A DNA stretch of 64,000 nt. Origin: UBA7374 sp049890275 (GTDB taxonomy: Bacteria > Verrucomicrobiota > Verrucomicrobiia > Opitutales > Coraliomargaritaceae). The position numbers were made by a program, and so were the translations under genes. The notes beneath the pieces are model-generated. The model made no database searches. It saw only the letters and a list, made by a program, of their open reading frames with translations, and was not told where the DNA came from. Every line of letters starts with the position of its first letter. Positions within the stretch are counted from its first letter, which is position 1. Location: positions 62,001-126,000 of the forward strand of contig JBMHBT010000006.1 in NCBI GenBank assembly GCA_049890275.1. Direction: 5' to 3'. Positions 40,715 to 49,140 of the stretch are shown one piece after another.

Positions 40715-41260
40715 ATGAAAGCACCCAGACTGAGTTCCAACCGCGACGAGATTTGTTATCCTTATATTTATGAGACATCCCGGCTCTGTGATTACGAGAT
40801 ATTGACGGATGATCTCTGCCGACAGGTCGGGGGAATTCTTACCCTTTTGCCGGAGAAGCTGGATTCTCTGCGACCGGAACTGGAGCAGCTCCAGCCCATG
40901 CTCTATCACCTCAACGGTTCCGTTCGCGGGCGTTGCGCCGTGTCGGAAGAAGATCACCAATGGCTGCTCGGTTGCTATCGTGCCCACAAAGAGGCGACGG
41001 CGGATCGCTTGAATGGTTTTGTCTTACCGCGTGGTCCGGTGCCCGTGCTCCAACTCAACCGCGCCAGTTCCGATGCCAAGCGGGTTCTCCGCTTACTCCT
41101 TGGCTTACAGGTGGAGGAAGGCATCACTGTTCCGGAGCCGCTCTTCCGCTTTGGCAATCTTCTCTGCAACTACTTCTTCGTGCTCACTCTTGTTGTCAAC
41201 AAGGCTCATGGTGTGAAAGAAATTCCTTTTACCAGCTCCAGCTACGGGCGGGCGGGATAA
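40715..41260 (+). CDS. cobalamin adenosyltransferase-like protein (divergent)
   Basis: 181 residues, mostly helical. The C-terminal half resembles the PduO-type ATP:cob(I)alamin adenosyltransferase: GFVLPRGPVPVLQLNRASSD corresponds to FVLPGGS-x-A-x-LH-x-ART, and FRFGNLLCNYFFVLTLVVNK plus AHGVKEIPF to the LNRLSDYLFVLAR...GVEE region. The N-terminal TKTGDKGTTSL-type ATP-binding motif is missing; instead there is EICYPYIYETSRLCDYEI. It may have altered activity or be a corrinoid-binding relative. The location beside a BtuFCD-type operon supports a corrinoid link. Substrate and activity are inference. Confidence 0.5.
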   Translation: MKAPRLSSNRDEICYPYIYETSRLCDYEILTDDLCRQVGGILTLLPEKLDSLRPELEQLQPMLYHLNGSVRGRCAVSEEDHQWLLGCYRAHKEATADRLNGFVLPRGPVPVLQLNRASSDAKRVLRLLLGLQVEEGITVPEPLFRFGNLLCNYFFVLTLVVNKAHGVKEIPFTSSSYGRAG

Positions 41261-41261
41261 C

Positions 41262-41489
41262 TTACAGTGCCAACTCACGGGCATGCGGAATCATACCCGC
41301 ATCAACTGCCTGTAGCATATCTGCCTCCAATGTACATACAGCGAGGGTTGAGCCGGTCATTGTAGTGAATTCGACTTCATAGGCAGTACCTTTAGGGTGC
41401 GTATGTATAACCGTACCGATATCTCCTTTTTGGAGACGATGGGCTGGGAGATCTTTACACAGGATGATGTTGCTATGTTCCTCAATCAT
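41262..41489 (-). CDS. DUF4926 protein
   Basis: 75 residues with the DUF4926 pattern: KDLPAHRLQKGDIGTVIHTH, then GTAYEVEFTTMTGSTLAVCTL and a C-terminal leucine-rich stretch. This is an SH3-like beta-barrel fold by appearance. The gene ends 1 bp from the upstream plus-strand stop and follows the DUF6883 gene with a 1-bp gap, so the two are one transcript. Small two-gene units of DUF6883 with DUF4926 look like toxin-antitoxin or immunity pairs, with this as the likely antidote. The function is not established. Confidence 0.75.
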   Translation of the reverse strand: MIEEHSNIILCKDLPAHRLQKGDIGTVIHTHPKGTAYEVEFTTMTGSTLAVCTLEADMLQAVDAGMIPHARELAL

Positions 41490-41490
41490 T

Positions 41491-41826
41491 TCAAATAGGG
41501 TAAGCGGTTATCAGTCTGGGCGCAAGTGCATCCGTATGCACATGCCAAATGGTTTGAATGATTGGCGTGCGCCCGTCTGGACAAGTCAACGGACCGGTAA
41601 TTGTATATTTCGTCCCATAGGATGATCGAATTGTGTGAACGAGTTCTTGTGTATGGCCGTGCTGTTCTAGAGCGTTTGCCAATTGGATCCAGTTTTCGCT
41701 GGAAAAGCCGAAGGGTTGAAAAAACTTCGCTTTAGCTGCTCCTGGCATTCGGGTAGTATTGAGCAAATATTCTTTAATTTTTTGCTCCTCAACAAAGCAG
41801 TCTTCTTTGTGCGGCAAATGTTTCAC
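41491..41826 (-). CDS. DUF6883 protein
   Basis: 111 residues with the DUF6883 pattern: an N-terminal KIKEYLLNTTRMPGAAKAKF, then FFQPFGFSSENWIQLANALE, SSYGTKYTITGPLTCPDGRT and a C-terminal IWHVHTDALAPRLITAYP. The domain also occurs at the ends of larger proteins. Start is a GTG at 41826; the next in-frame codon upstream of interest is a stop at 41847-41849. The 5' region is AT-rich with no clear ribosome site. It is paired with the DUF4926 gene and set among housekeeping genes, so it is probably an acquired islet. Confidence 0.75.
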   Translation of the reverse strand: MKHLPHKEDCFVEEQKIKEYLLNTTRMPGAAKAKFFQPFGFSSENWIQLANALEQHGHTQELVHTIRSSYGTKYTITGPLTCPDGRTPIIQTIWHVHTDALAPRLITAYPI

Positions 41827-41966
41827 ATCAGAAAAAGTTAATAATCAAAAATTCCGTAAGAGTAAATGAAAAGCTACTTTTGTTGCAGTAACTAATGCGG
41901 TCCTTTAGCCAGCAGTTTTGAATTTGCTCTTGCCAGATAGGGACTGCTGGCTGAGTAATCCGGTTA

Positions 41967-42803
41967 ATGGAAGCAGCAATGGTAAAGGCAGTGGAGCAGC
42001 GTCTGGATCGGATCGAGGCGGTTCTGCCCGAACTGGAAAAAACGCTCCTTGAGATGCAAGCCGGCGATCTGGGCATCTCGGTAAAAATCAATGCCTTTGA
42101 CTTGCTCACGCAGGCGGATCTGGCCGCTGAAAAATGCCTGATTGCATGCATACGCCAGAATTTTCCCGAGGATGGTATTATTACCGAAGAAGGTGGCGCT
42201 ACGGCGGAGGAGGCCACCCGGAGCGATGGGTTTCGCTGGGTTCTGGATCCGATTGACGGCACGAGTAATTACGCGCATGGCTTGCCGATTTGGAACAGCT
42301 CGATCAGCTTGCTGCACGGTTCGAAGCGAGTCGGTGGGATCGTTAGCGCACCGGCTATGGGTCTTCGCTACCGCGCGATGAAAGACGGGGGAGCGACCTG
42401 CAACGGAAAGGTGATTCAGATCAATGAAAAGACAGACATCGGGCAGGGCATTGTGGGCACCGGATTTCCCTATGACCGGGCGAAATGTGCGGAGCCGATC
42501 AGTCGAGCGATTGCCAACATGCTGCGTACGGCCGGAGGGGTTCGTCGTCTCGGGGCCGCGGCTCTGGATTTCTGTTTTCTAGCGGACGGACGTTTTACCG
42601 GTTATTATGAAATAGATCTCAGACCTTGGGACATCGCTGCGGGTAGCTTGATTGCCGAAGAGGCCGGCGCTGTGATGAGCGATTTTGACGGCAATCCGGT
42701 TGATCTCTTTTCCGGTGCGGGAATCGTGGCTGCGGTTCCGGCGGTGCACCCTCAGTTGCTGGAACAAGCCGCTCCGATGCGCGAAGCGATTGCGATGGGC
42801 TAA
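41967..42803 (+). CDS. inositol monophosphatase family protein (SuhB-like)
   Basis: 278 residues of the Mg-dependent, Li-sensitive phosphatase family. Metal-binding motifs: IITEEGG, VLDPIDGTSNYAHGLP and the C-terminal WDIAAGSLIAEEAGA. Substrates of relatives include inositol phosphates, histidinol phosphate, PAP and fructose bisphosphate, and SuhB also binds RNA polymerase; which applies cannot be said. The ATG at 41967 is used; one at 41979 is possible. Confidence 0.88.
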   Translation: MEAAMVKAVEQRLDRIEAVLPELEKTLLEMQAGDLGISVKINAFDLLTQADLAAEKCLIACIRQNFPEDGIITEEGGATAEEATRSDGFRWVLDPIDGTSNYAHGLPIWNSSISLLHGSKRVGGIVSAPAMGLRYRAMKDGGATCNGKVIQINEKTDIGQGIVGTGFPYDRAKCAEPISRAIANMLRTAGGVRRLGAAALDFCFLADGRFTGYYEIDLRPWDIAAGSLIAEEAGAVMSDFDGNPVDLFSGAGIVAAVPAVHPQLLEQAAPMREAIAMG

Positions 42804-42857
42804 GTTGAACTTTCTTTCTCGCTTGCGCTGTGAGTGGGGGACTGTTCGCTACGTGGG

Positions 42858-44867
42858 ATGAATGGTTTGGGCAAGGAATCGAGTTTGTATTTACGGCAGC
42901 ATGCGGAGCAGCCGGTGAATTGGCATGCGTGGGGGGATGCGGCGTTTGCGGAGGCTCGGGAGCGGGATGTGCCGTTGCTAGTGTCGATCGGGTATTCGGC
43001 GTGTCATTGGTGTCATGTGATGGCGCACGAGTGTTTTGATGATGGGTATATTGCGGGTTTAATGAATGAGCATTTTGTCTGCGTGAAGGTGGACCGCGAG
43101 GAGCGTCCGGATGTGGATCAGGTGTATATGGAGGCGGTGCAGATGATCCAGCAGCAGGGTGGCTGGCCGTTGAATGTGTTTTGCTTGCCGGATGGGCGTC
43201 CTTTTTTCGGCGGGACGTATTTTCCGCCGAAGGATCGTGGGAACGGGTTGGTGCCGTGGCCGCAGTTGCTGATGCGGATTTCGGATTTTTATAAGCGTTC
43301 GCGCGGGGAGTTGGTGGAGAATGCGGAGGCGATTGAGAAGAATATTTTGCAGGGTACGCGCGCGGGTGCTGCGGGGGGTGGTTTTGCGGAGTGGTCGGGT
43401 GATTTGTTGCCGGAGGCGGCGCAGGGGATTTTAGGGAATCATGATGATCAGTACGGGGGCTTCGGGCAGGCGCCGAAGTTTCCGCAGTCGATGTGTTTGC
43501 ATTTTCTGATGGCGGTGCGTGGTTTGCCGGGGGTGGATGCGGAGTTGTTGAAGCGTCTGGATGGAGCTTGCGGGACGACTTTGCGGGCGATGGCGCATGG
43601 TGGGTTGTACGATCAGTTTGGCGGTGGTTTCGCTCGCTACAGTGTGGATGCGCACTGGTTGATTCCGCATTTTGAGAAGATGCTCCATGATAATGCTTTG
43701 TTGCTGCAGAGCTATACGCGTGGTTGGCAACAGACGAAGGAGGGGCTATACGCTGCTGTGGTGGAGGAGACGGTGGGCTGGCTGGAGCGTGAGATGCTGG
43801 CGGATTGCGGTGGTTTTTATTCGGCTCTGGATGCGGATACGGATGGCGAGGAGGGGCTTTACTATGTGTGGAGTCCGGAGATGGTGGATGAAGCGGTGGG
43901 ACCTTCGGCGGGTCGGCAGGTGCGTGCGGCGTATCATATTACGGCGGAGGGGAATTTTGAGAGGGGTTTATCGAATCCGGCGCTGGTGGAGGGTGATTTC
44001 TCGGTGCGTGCATCGCTGGCGGATGAGCGGGAGCAGTTGCGGCTCTACCGAGAGGCGAACCGGACGCATCCGGGGCGTGATAGTAAGTTGTCTACATTTT
44101 GGAATAGTTTGACGGTGCGTGCATTGGCGGAGGCGGGTTTTGCTTTCGGGCGTCGGGACTGGTTGGAACGGGCTGTGCGATGCGGGGATTTTCTTTGGGA
44201 GCATCTGGTGGAAGAGGGGCCGGATGGCTTGCGTTTGCGCTCGGTTTATTACGAGGGGGCGGGTGCGCAGGTGGATGGTTTCCTGCATGATTATGCGAGT
44301 GCGGCGGATGCGTATCTGACGTTGGCGGGTACGGTGGACTGGCTGGAGCCGGGTCGGAGCGGGGTGTATTTGGAGCGGGCTTTGGCTTTGCTGGACGGGG
44401 CGCTGGATTTGTTTGTGGATCGGTATGGGCCGGGCTTTTTCTTTACGGCGGAGGGTGTTTCGACTCCGGTGGCGCGACGGAAGGAGTGGTTTGATAATGC
44501 GACGCCTTCGGGGAACGGGGTATTGCTGCATGCGCTTTCGGGGGCGTATGCGTTGACGGGGGAGGGTCGCTATGCGGAGGTGTTTGCGGCTTTGTTGCCG
44601 GCGTATACGGATGGTGCGCGGAAGGTGGCTTCGGGTGTGGCGCATGGTTTGGAGGCCGCTGCGGTGGCAGCTGCGGGTATTGGGGTGATTTCTGTGCGTT
44701 CGGGTGTGGATCTGGAGGCGTTGCGGGAGGCGCTGGCCGAGCGTGCGTGGCGGCGGACGTTTGTACGGGTTTCGGATGTGGCTTTGCCGGAGGATTATGA
44801 GTTGTGCGTGGGCACGCATTGTGGGGTGCCGACTTCGGATGTGTCGGTGCTTTTAGAGAATTATTGA
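42858..44867 (+). CDS. thioredoxin-domain protein YyaL/SSP411-like (DUF255)
   Basis: 669 residues. An N-terminal thioredoxin-like domain has the redox motif SACHWCHVM (about residues 40-48) and FVCVKVDREERPDVDQVY, QQGGWPLNVF and FFGGTYFPP. The rest is an (alpha/alpha)6 barrel resembling GlcNAc 2-epimerases, with YDQFGGGFARYSVDAHWLIP and HFEKMLHDNALLL, FYSALDADTDGEEG and SKLSTFWNSLTVRALAE. The family is widespread, but its function is unknown. The start is the ATG at 42858; an upstream GTG at 42834 is less likely. Codon use is strongly G-ending, as for all plus-strand genes here. Confidence 0.88.
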   Translation: MNGLGKESSLYLRQHAEQPVNWHAWGDAAFAEARERDVPLLVSIGYSACHWCHVMAHECFDDGYIAGLMNEHFVCVKVDREERPDVDQVYMEAVQMIQQQGGWPLNVFCLPDGRPFFGGTYFPPKDRGNGLVPWPQLLMRISDFYKRSRGELVENAEAIEKNILQGTRAGAAGGGFAEWSGDLLPEAAQGILGNHDDQYGGFGQAPKFPQSMCLHFLMAVRGLPGVDAELLKRLDGACGTTLRAMAHGGLYDQFGGGFARYSVDAHWLIPHFEKMLHDNALLLQSYTRGWQQTKEGLYAAVVEETVGWLEREMLADCGGFYSALDADTDGEEGLYYVWSPEMVDEAVGPSAGRQVRAAYHITAEGNFERGLSNPALVEGDFSVRASLADEREQLRLYREANRTHPGRDSKLSTFWNSLTVRALAEAGFAFGRRDWLERAVRCGDFLWEHLVEEGPDGLRLRSVYYEGAGAQVDGFLHDYASAADAYLTLAGTVDWLEPGRSGVYLERALALLDGALDLFVDRYGPGFFFTAEGVSTPVARRKEWFDNATPSGNGVLLHALSGAYALTGEGRYAEVFAALLPAYTDGARKVASGVAHGLEAAAVAAAGIGVISVRSGVDLEALREALAERAWRRTFVRVSDVALPEDYELCVGTHCGVPTSDVSVLLENY

Positions 44868-44919
44868 GCTGTCAGTTTGCGTTTGCCAAAGGGGGCGGGT
44901 GCGGGAAAAGTTCGTGGTT

Positions 44920-46329
44920 ATGAGCGAGAAGGGCAAACAGGTGACCTGGGGCGGACGGTTCAGTGACGGGCCGTCGGAGTTGATGTTGCGGATCGGGGAG
45001 TCGGTTTCTTTCGATCGGGCATTGGCACGGTTTGACGTGCAGGGGAGTCAGGCACAGGCGGCGATGCTGGCTCATGTAGGTTTGATTACGGAGGCGGAGC
45101 GGGATGCGCTGCAGGCAGGCTTGGAGGAGATTCTGGCGGAGGTTGAGGCAGGTGATTTTGTTTGGGATGTTGCGCTGGAGGATGTGCATATGAATATCGA
45201 GCAGGCGCTGACGGAGCGGGTGCCGGCGGCGGCGAAGTTGCATACGGCGCGGAGCCGGAATGATCAGGTGGCGACGGATATGCGGCTTTGGTTTCGGGAT
45301 GCTTGTGATCGGTTGGATGCTTCGCTTTGTGGTGCGCTTTCTTCTTTGGTGGAGTTGGCGGAGCGGACGCAGTCGGTGATGATTCCGGGTTATACGCATT
45401 TGCAGCGGGCGCAGCCGGTTTCGATGGCGCATCATTTGTTGGCTTATGTGGAGATGCTGGGACGGGACCGGACGCGGTTGGCGGCGGTTCGGGAGCAGGC
45501 GAATGTCTGTCCGCTGGGTTCGGGAGCGATTGCGGGGACGACTTTGCCGATTGACCGGGCGTTTGTGGCTCGGGAGTTGGGTTTTGTGGATGCTGCGGGG
45601 AATCCGCGGTTGACGGAGAACAGCATGGATGCGGTGAGCGACCGGGATTGTTTTATTGATTTTGCTTCGGCCTGTGCGACGGTTGGGGTGCATCTCTCGC
45701 GGATGGCGGAGGATTTTATTTTATGGAGTAGTGCGGAGTTTCATTTTGTGACGCTGCCGGATACGTTTACGACGGGCTCGAGCCTGATGCCGCAGAAGAA
45801 GAATCCGGATGCGTTTGAGTTGATCCGGGGGAAGTCGGCTCGGCTCGCGGGGAATTTGCAGTCTTTGCTGCAGATGGTGAAGGGCTTGCCGTTGACGTAT
45901 AATCGGGATTTGCAGGAGGATAAGCCGCCGGTTTTTGATTCGCTGGAGCAGTGTTTGCTGATGCTGGATTGTGTGGCGGCTTGTTTGCCGGGCACGGTTG
46001 TGAATGCGGATGCCTGCGAGCGGGCGGTGGCGGATCCAGCATTGTTGGCAACGGATTTGGTGGATCACCTCGTGCTGCGGGGTGTACCTTTTCGGGAGGC
46101 ACATCATGTGGTGGGGGCGATGGTCGGACTTTCTGAAAAGCTGGACTGCCCGTTAAATGATTTGCCGGCGGATGCGGTGGCCGAGGTGCATCCGGCTTTG
46201 GGTGATGAGGACTGGCGGAAGGCGTTTGACCTGAAGCAGGCTTTGGCTGCTCGGGAGAAGCCGGGGATGCCGGGGCCGGAAACGGTGGCGGGGCGGATTG
46301 CTTACTGGCGGTCAGCTCTCTCCGAGTAG
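44920..46329 (+). CDS. argH: argininosuccinate lyase
   Basis: 469 residues of the fumarase/aspartase superfamily, cleaving argininosuccinate to arginine and fumarate. Family motifs: WGGRFSDGPSELML, DVHMNIEQALTER, LHTARSRNDQVATDMRLW, TENSMDAVSDRDC and the mobile signature loop GSSLMPQKKNPDAFE with the catalytic serine at about 287-288. The ATG at 44920 gives the family-typical start. The 3' end overlaps the convergent amidohydrolase gene by 18 bp. No other arg genes are in the window. Confidence 0.96.
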   Translation: MSEKGKQVTWGGRFSDGPSELMLRIGESVSFDRALARFDVQGSQAQAAMLAHVGLITEAERDALQAGLEEILAEVEAGDFVWDVALEDVHMNIEQALTERVPAAAKLHTARSRNDQVATDMRLWFRDACDRLDASLCGALSSLVELAERTQSVMIPGYTHLQRAQPVSMAHHLLAYVEMLGRDRTRLAAVREQANVCPLGSGAIAGTTLPIDRAFVARELGFVDAAGNPRLTENSMDAVSDRDCFIDFASACATVGVHLSRMAEDFILWSSAEFHFVTLPDTFTTGSSLMPQKKNPDAFELIRGKSARLAGNLQSLLQMVKGLPLTYNRDLQEDKPPVFDSLEQCLLMLDCVAACLPGTVVNADACERAVADPALLATDLVDHLVLRGVPFREAHHVVGAMVGLSEKLDCPLNDLPADAVAEVHPALGDEDWRKAFDLKQALAAREKPGMPGPETVAGRIAYWRSALSE

Positions 46330-47208
46330 TTTGCAGAGGTTGTCGGCAAAGAGGGCTTGCAGCTCGTTTTGTTTGAGTCGGCTGTTCTTACGGATGTCTT
46401 CGAGGAATTCGCGGTAACCGGCTTGTTTTTGCTTTGCGGGGTAGAGGCGCAGGGGAAAGTCGGAGCCGAAGAGGATTTTCTCATGTCCGACGAGGTCGGC
46501 TACGCGACGGAAAATATTCGGCTTGTAGAGGAGGGGGCTGGCGGAGCAGTCGTAGTAGACGTTGCGGAGGCTTTTACGAAGTTGGGGGTTGGACTCAAAG
46601 AAGGGGAGGCCACCGCCCCAGTGAGCGAGGATGATTTTGAGTTCGGGGGTGGACTCTGCGAGATGAACGAATTCTTTCAAGGGAGTGGCTGGATCGCTGC
46701 CGGGGTGGGGATGCCCGGCAGCTTCGGTGGCGTGCAGGTTGACGGGCCAATGGTGATGGGTACACCAGTCCGCGAGGATACGCCAGGCGGGGTTTTCGGC
46801 ATCGAAGTTTTGCACCCCGATATGGAGTTCGCCGACGCCGCGGAGTCCGAGGCTGTGGGCGAACTCGAGCTGGGAGAGTGTGTTTTCGTTGGGAAGTATG
46901 GAGGCAAAGCCAATAAAGCGATCGGGGGCATGGACGACCCACTCGGCGATGACTTGGTTGTGCCAGCGGCAGGTGTCTTCGTTTTGCCAGTACCAACCGA
47001 GGAGGACGGCGCGTTGTATTCCTTGTGCGTCCATGGCATCGAGCATGTCTTGTGGATCGGCCCAATCCTGAATACTGGAGTGCCCGTTGGGTGCGACGAG
47101 TCCGGCCCAATAGGATTCGTTGCGGGCGGCGGCCCAGGCACGGGGGTCTTTTCCGAGTTCGGTGGGGAAGACGTGGGTGTGGGCGTCGATTATGTAGTGG
47201 GATGGCAC
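46312..47208 (-). CDS. amidohydrolase-family (Amidohydro_2) metal hydrolase
   Basis: 298 residues, TIM-barrel. Metal ligands are at IDAHTHVFP, NLHATEA, ILAHWGGGLPFF and the C-terminal ILFGSDFPL (the aspartate). The pattern is that of the ACMSD/4-oxalomesaconate hydratase-like amidohydrolases, which include decarboxylases and hydrolases. The substrate is unknown. It is convergent with argH and divergent from fpg. Confidence 0.8.
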   Translation of the reverse strand: MPSHYIIDAHTHVFPTELGKDPRAWAAARNESYWAGLVAPNGHSSIQDWADPQDMLDAMDAQGIQRAVLLGWYWQNEDTCRWHNQVIAEWVVHAPDRFIGFASILPNENTLSQLEFAHSLGLRGVGELHIGVQNFDAENPAWRILADWCTHHHWPVNLHATEAAGHPHPGSDPATPLKEFVHLAESTPELKIILAHWGGGLPFFESNPQLRKSLRNVYYDCSASPLLYKPNIFRRVADLVGHEKILFGSDFPLRLYPAKQKQAGYREFLEDIRKNSRLKQNELQALFADNLCKLLGES

Positions 47209-47320
47209 TGGCTTTTGATAGGTGTTTGTCGGGTTGTCGCTTGCGGTTTGGGGCGTCCTTGCCTAACGCTTAACCAATCTATGTAAGTGTGCTTTCGAAA
47301 CAAAGAAAAACTGATCGATC

Positions 47321-48127
47321 ATGCCGGAGCTTGCTGAAGTTGAATATTATCGTCGCCGCTGGGCGGTGGCTGTGGGTTCACGGGTGGAGCAGGTTTTTCT
47401 GCATGCGGGGAAGCGTGTTTTTCGGGGTGTGGATACAGCGGCACTGGTCGCAGGGCTGGTCGGAGAGTCGATGGTAGAGGCGCGGGCGCATGGCAAGCAG
47501 ATGCACTACCGGTTTGGTCAGCGGCACTGGTTGGGGGTACATTTGGGGATGACAGGGAAGTTGTTTTGCGTGGGGTCGGATGTGGCGGTGGAAAAGCATG
47601 ATCACTTGCGGTTGGTTCTGGATTCTGGCCGGGTTTTGGTCTTTCAGGATTCGCGGATGTTTGGACGAATTTTGTACGCGACCGGTGAAGGCTTGCCGGA
47701 GTGGTTGCAGGGCTTGCCCCCAGAGGTGCTTTCAGACGAGTTTACTTTTGAGCGAATGGATGCTTTTTTTGATCGCCGTGGAAGGGCTCCGATTAAGGGG
47801 GTACTTTTGATGCAGGAATTGTTTCCCGGGGTGGGGAATTGGATGGCAGATGAGATTCTCTGGCGGGCGCGGGTGGCGCCGATGGTTCCGGCGGGACAGA
47901 TTGGGCGGCGGAAGCGACGGGAGATTTTTGAGCGCTTGCAGGAGGTCTGTCGTGATGCCATGCGGGTCATTGCGCCGGACTGGTCGAGGCCACCGGATGA
48001 GTGGTTATTTAATCACCGATGGCGGGACGGGGGAACTTGCCCGCAGACGGGACGACCACTGCTACGGGAACCGGTGGGTGGGCGAACGACTTGTTGGTCA
48101 CCGGCCTGGCAGCGCTACCGCGGTTAA
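47321..48127 (+). CDS. mutM: formamidopyrimidine-DNA glycosylase with degenerate zinc finger
   Basis: 268 residues. The N-terminal MPELAEVE supplies the catalytic Pro and Glu; a conserved lysine is in AHGKQMHYRF; the helix-two-turn-helix is LFPGVGNWMADEILW. Fpg excises 8-oxoguanine and formamidopyrimidines and nicks the strand. The C-terminal finger, normally Cys4, retains only Cys240; the other ligand positions read Thr243, Ser260 and Trp263, while Arg255 and Gln264 remain. It is therefore a zincless Fpg/Nei-family enzyme, as known in some plants, actinobacteria and NEIL1. Nei-type substrate preference is possible. Confidence 0.88.
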   Translation: MPELAEVEYYRRRWAVAVGSRVEQVFLHAGKRVFRGVDTAALVAGLVGESMVEARAHGKQMHYRFGQRHWLGVHLGMTGKLFCVGSDVAVEKHDHLRLVLDSGRVLVFQDSRMFGRILYATGEGLPEWLQGLPPEVLSDEFTFERMDAFFDRRGRAPIKGVLLMQELFPGVGNWMADEILWRARVAPMVPAGQIGRRKRREIFERLQEVCRDAMRVIAPDWSRPPDEWLFNHRWRDGGTCPQTGRPLLREPVGGRTTCWSPAWQRYRG

Positions 48128-48363
48128 CCCGAAAATCTCACCGCTTTGGCGAAAAGGTTTTTATTGTTTCTGGCTGAAGAGCTTGTGCATTTTGTCAAAA
48201 TACAGCCTGTGGGGCTTCGTTTTCGCCAAAGCTCCAGTCCACAAGCGCGCCATGGTTGTGTTGCGGGCGCGGAACATGCTCTGTTACGCACCCCAGTGCG
48301 CGCCCTCGCGCAACCCGGCCCGCGCCTTGCCAGCCACACTTCTGAACTTGTGAGATGTCCGGG
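48128..48363. repeat. gene-free spacer with a long-spaced inverted repeat
   Basis: 236 bp between mutM and hisF (convergent). GCTTTGGCGAAAA (48143-48155) is matched perfectly in inverse by TTTTCGCCAAAGC (48220-48232), 64 bp apart. The right half (48240-48345) is unusually GC-rich and repeats GCGC-containing words. No gene is convincing here. Confidence 0.6.
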
Positions 48364-49128
48364 CTAGAGCCGTACGGGGATATTGCGGTCTTGGAGGTGT
48401 TCTTTGGCTTGGCGAATGGTGTAGGTACCAAAGTGAAAGATGGAGGCAGCGAGAACGGCACTGGCTTGGCCGATGGAAACGGCGTTGGCTAAGTGATCGA
48501 GGGTACCGGCTCCGCCGGAGGCGATAACAGGTACGGATACGGCTTCACTGACGGCGCGGGTCAATTCGAGGTCGTAGCCGTCTTTCGTGCCGTCTGCGTC
48601 CATACTGGTGAGGAGGATTTCTCCGGCACCGAGCCGGACGGTTTCGCGGGCCCAATCGAGTACATCGATACCGGTGGGGGTGCGTCCGCCATGGGTGTAG
48701 ACTTCCCATCGTTCGGGTGATTCGGTGCTACGCTTGGCGTCAATTGCAACAACGATGCATTGGTTCCCAAAGCGGGAGGCGGCTTCTTCGATTAAGGCGG
48801 GGTTGCGAACGGCGGCGGTGTTGAGGCTGACTTTGTCGGCTCCGGCATTGAGCATATCGCGGATGTCTGCAACTTCGCGGAGGCCACCACCAACGGTCAG
48901 CGGCATGAAGCACTGGGAGGCGGTGCGCTCAACGACATCGTGCATGATCGCGCGTTCATCACTCGATGCGGTAATGTCTAAAAAGACAAGTTCGTCGGCC
49001 CCTTGTTGTTCGTAGGCTTTGGCTTGTTCGACGGGGTCGCCCGCATCGATGAGGTCAACAAAGTTGACGCCTTTGACGACACGTCCGGCATGAACGTCGA
49101 GGCAGGGAATGATCCGGGTAGAGAGCAC
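48364..49128 (-). CDS. hisF: imidazole glycerol phosphate synthase subunit HisF
   Basis: 254 residues, TIM-barrel cyclase of histidine synthesis that uses ammonia from HisH to make IGP and AICAR. Motifs: RIIPCLDVHAGRVVKGVNF (catalytic Asp11), LDITASSDER, LTVGGGLREVADI, IVVAIDAKR (catalytic Asp130) and VIASGGAG. GTG start at 49128, 12 bp after the stop of the upstream 591-residue gene, so the two are probably co-transcribed. hisH is not in the window. Confidence 0.96.
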   Translation of the reverse strand: MLSTRIIPCLDVHAGRVVKGVNFVDLIDAGDPVEQAKAYEQQGADELVFLDITASSDERAIMHDVVERTASQCFMPLTVGGGLREVADIRDMLNAGADKVSLNTAAVRNPALIEEAASRFGNQCIVVAIDAKRSTESPERWEVYTHGGRTPTGIDVLDWARETVRLGAGEILLTSMDADGTKDGYDLELTRAVSEAVSVPVIASGGAGTLDHLANAVSIGQASAVLAASIFHFGTYTIRQAKEHLQDRNIPVRL

Positions 49129-49140
49129 GGCGCGACGGGC

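Noticed and set aside
41828..42262. minus-strand ORF overlapping the SuhB-like gene
   Set aside because: It is antisense to a well-supported phosphatase gene, has no family features and low-complexity composition.
48128..48363. tRNA or small RNA gene in the GC-rich spacer
   Set aside because: No T-loop (GGTTCGAATCC-like) or cloverleaf pairing was found; only one long-spaced inverted repeat is evident.
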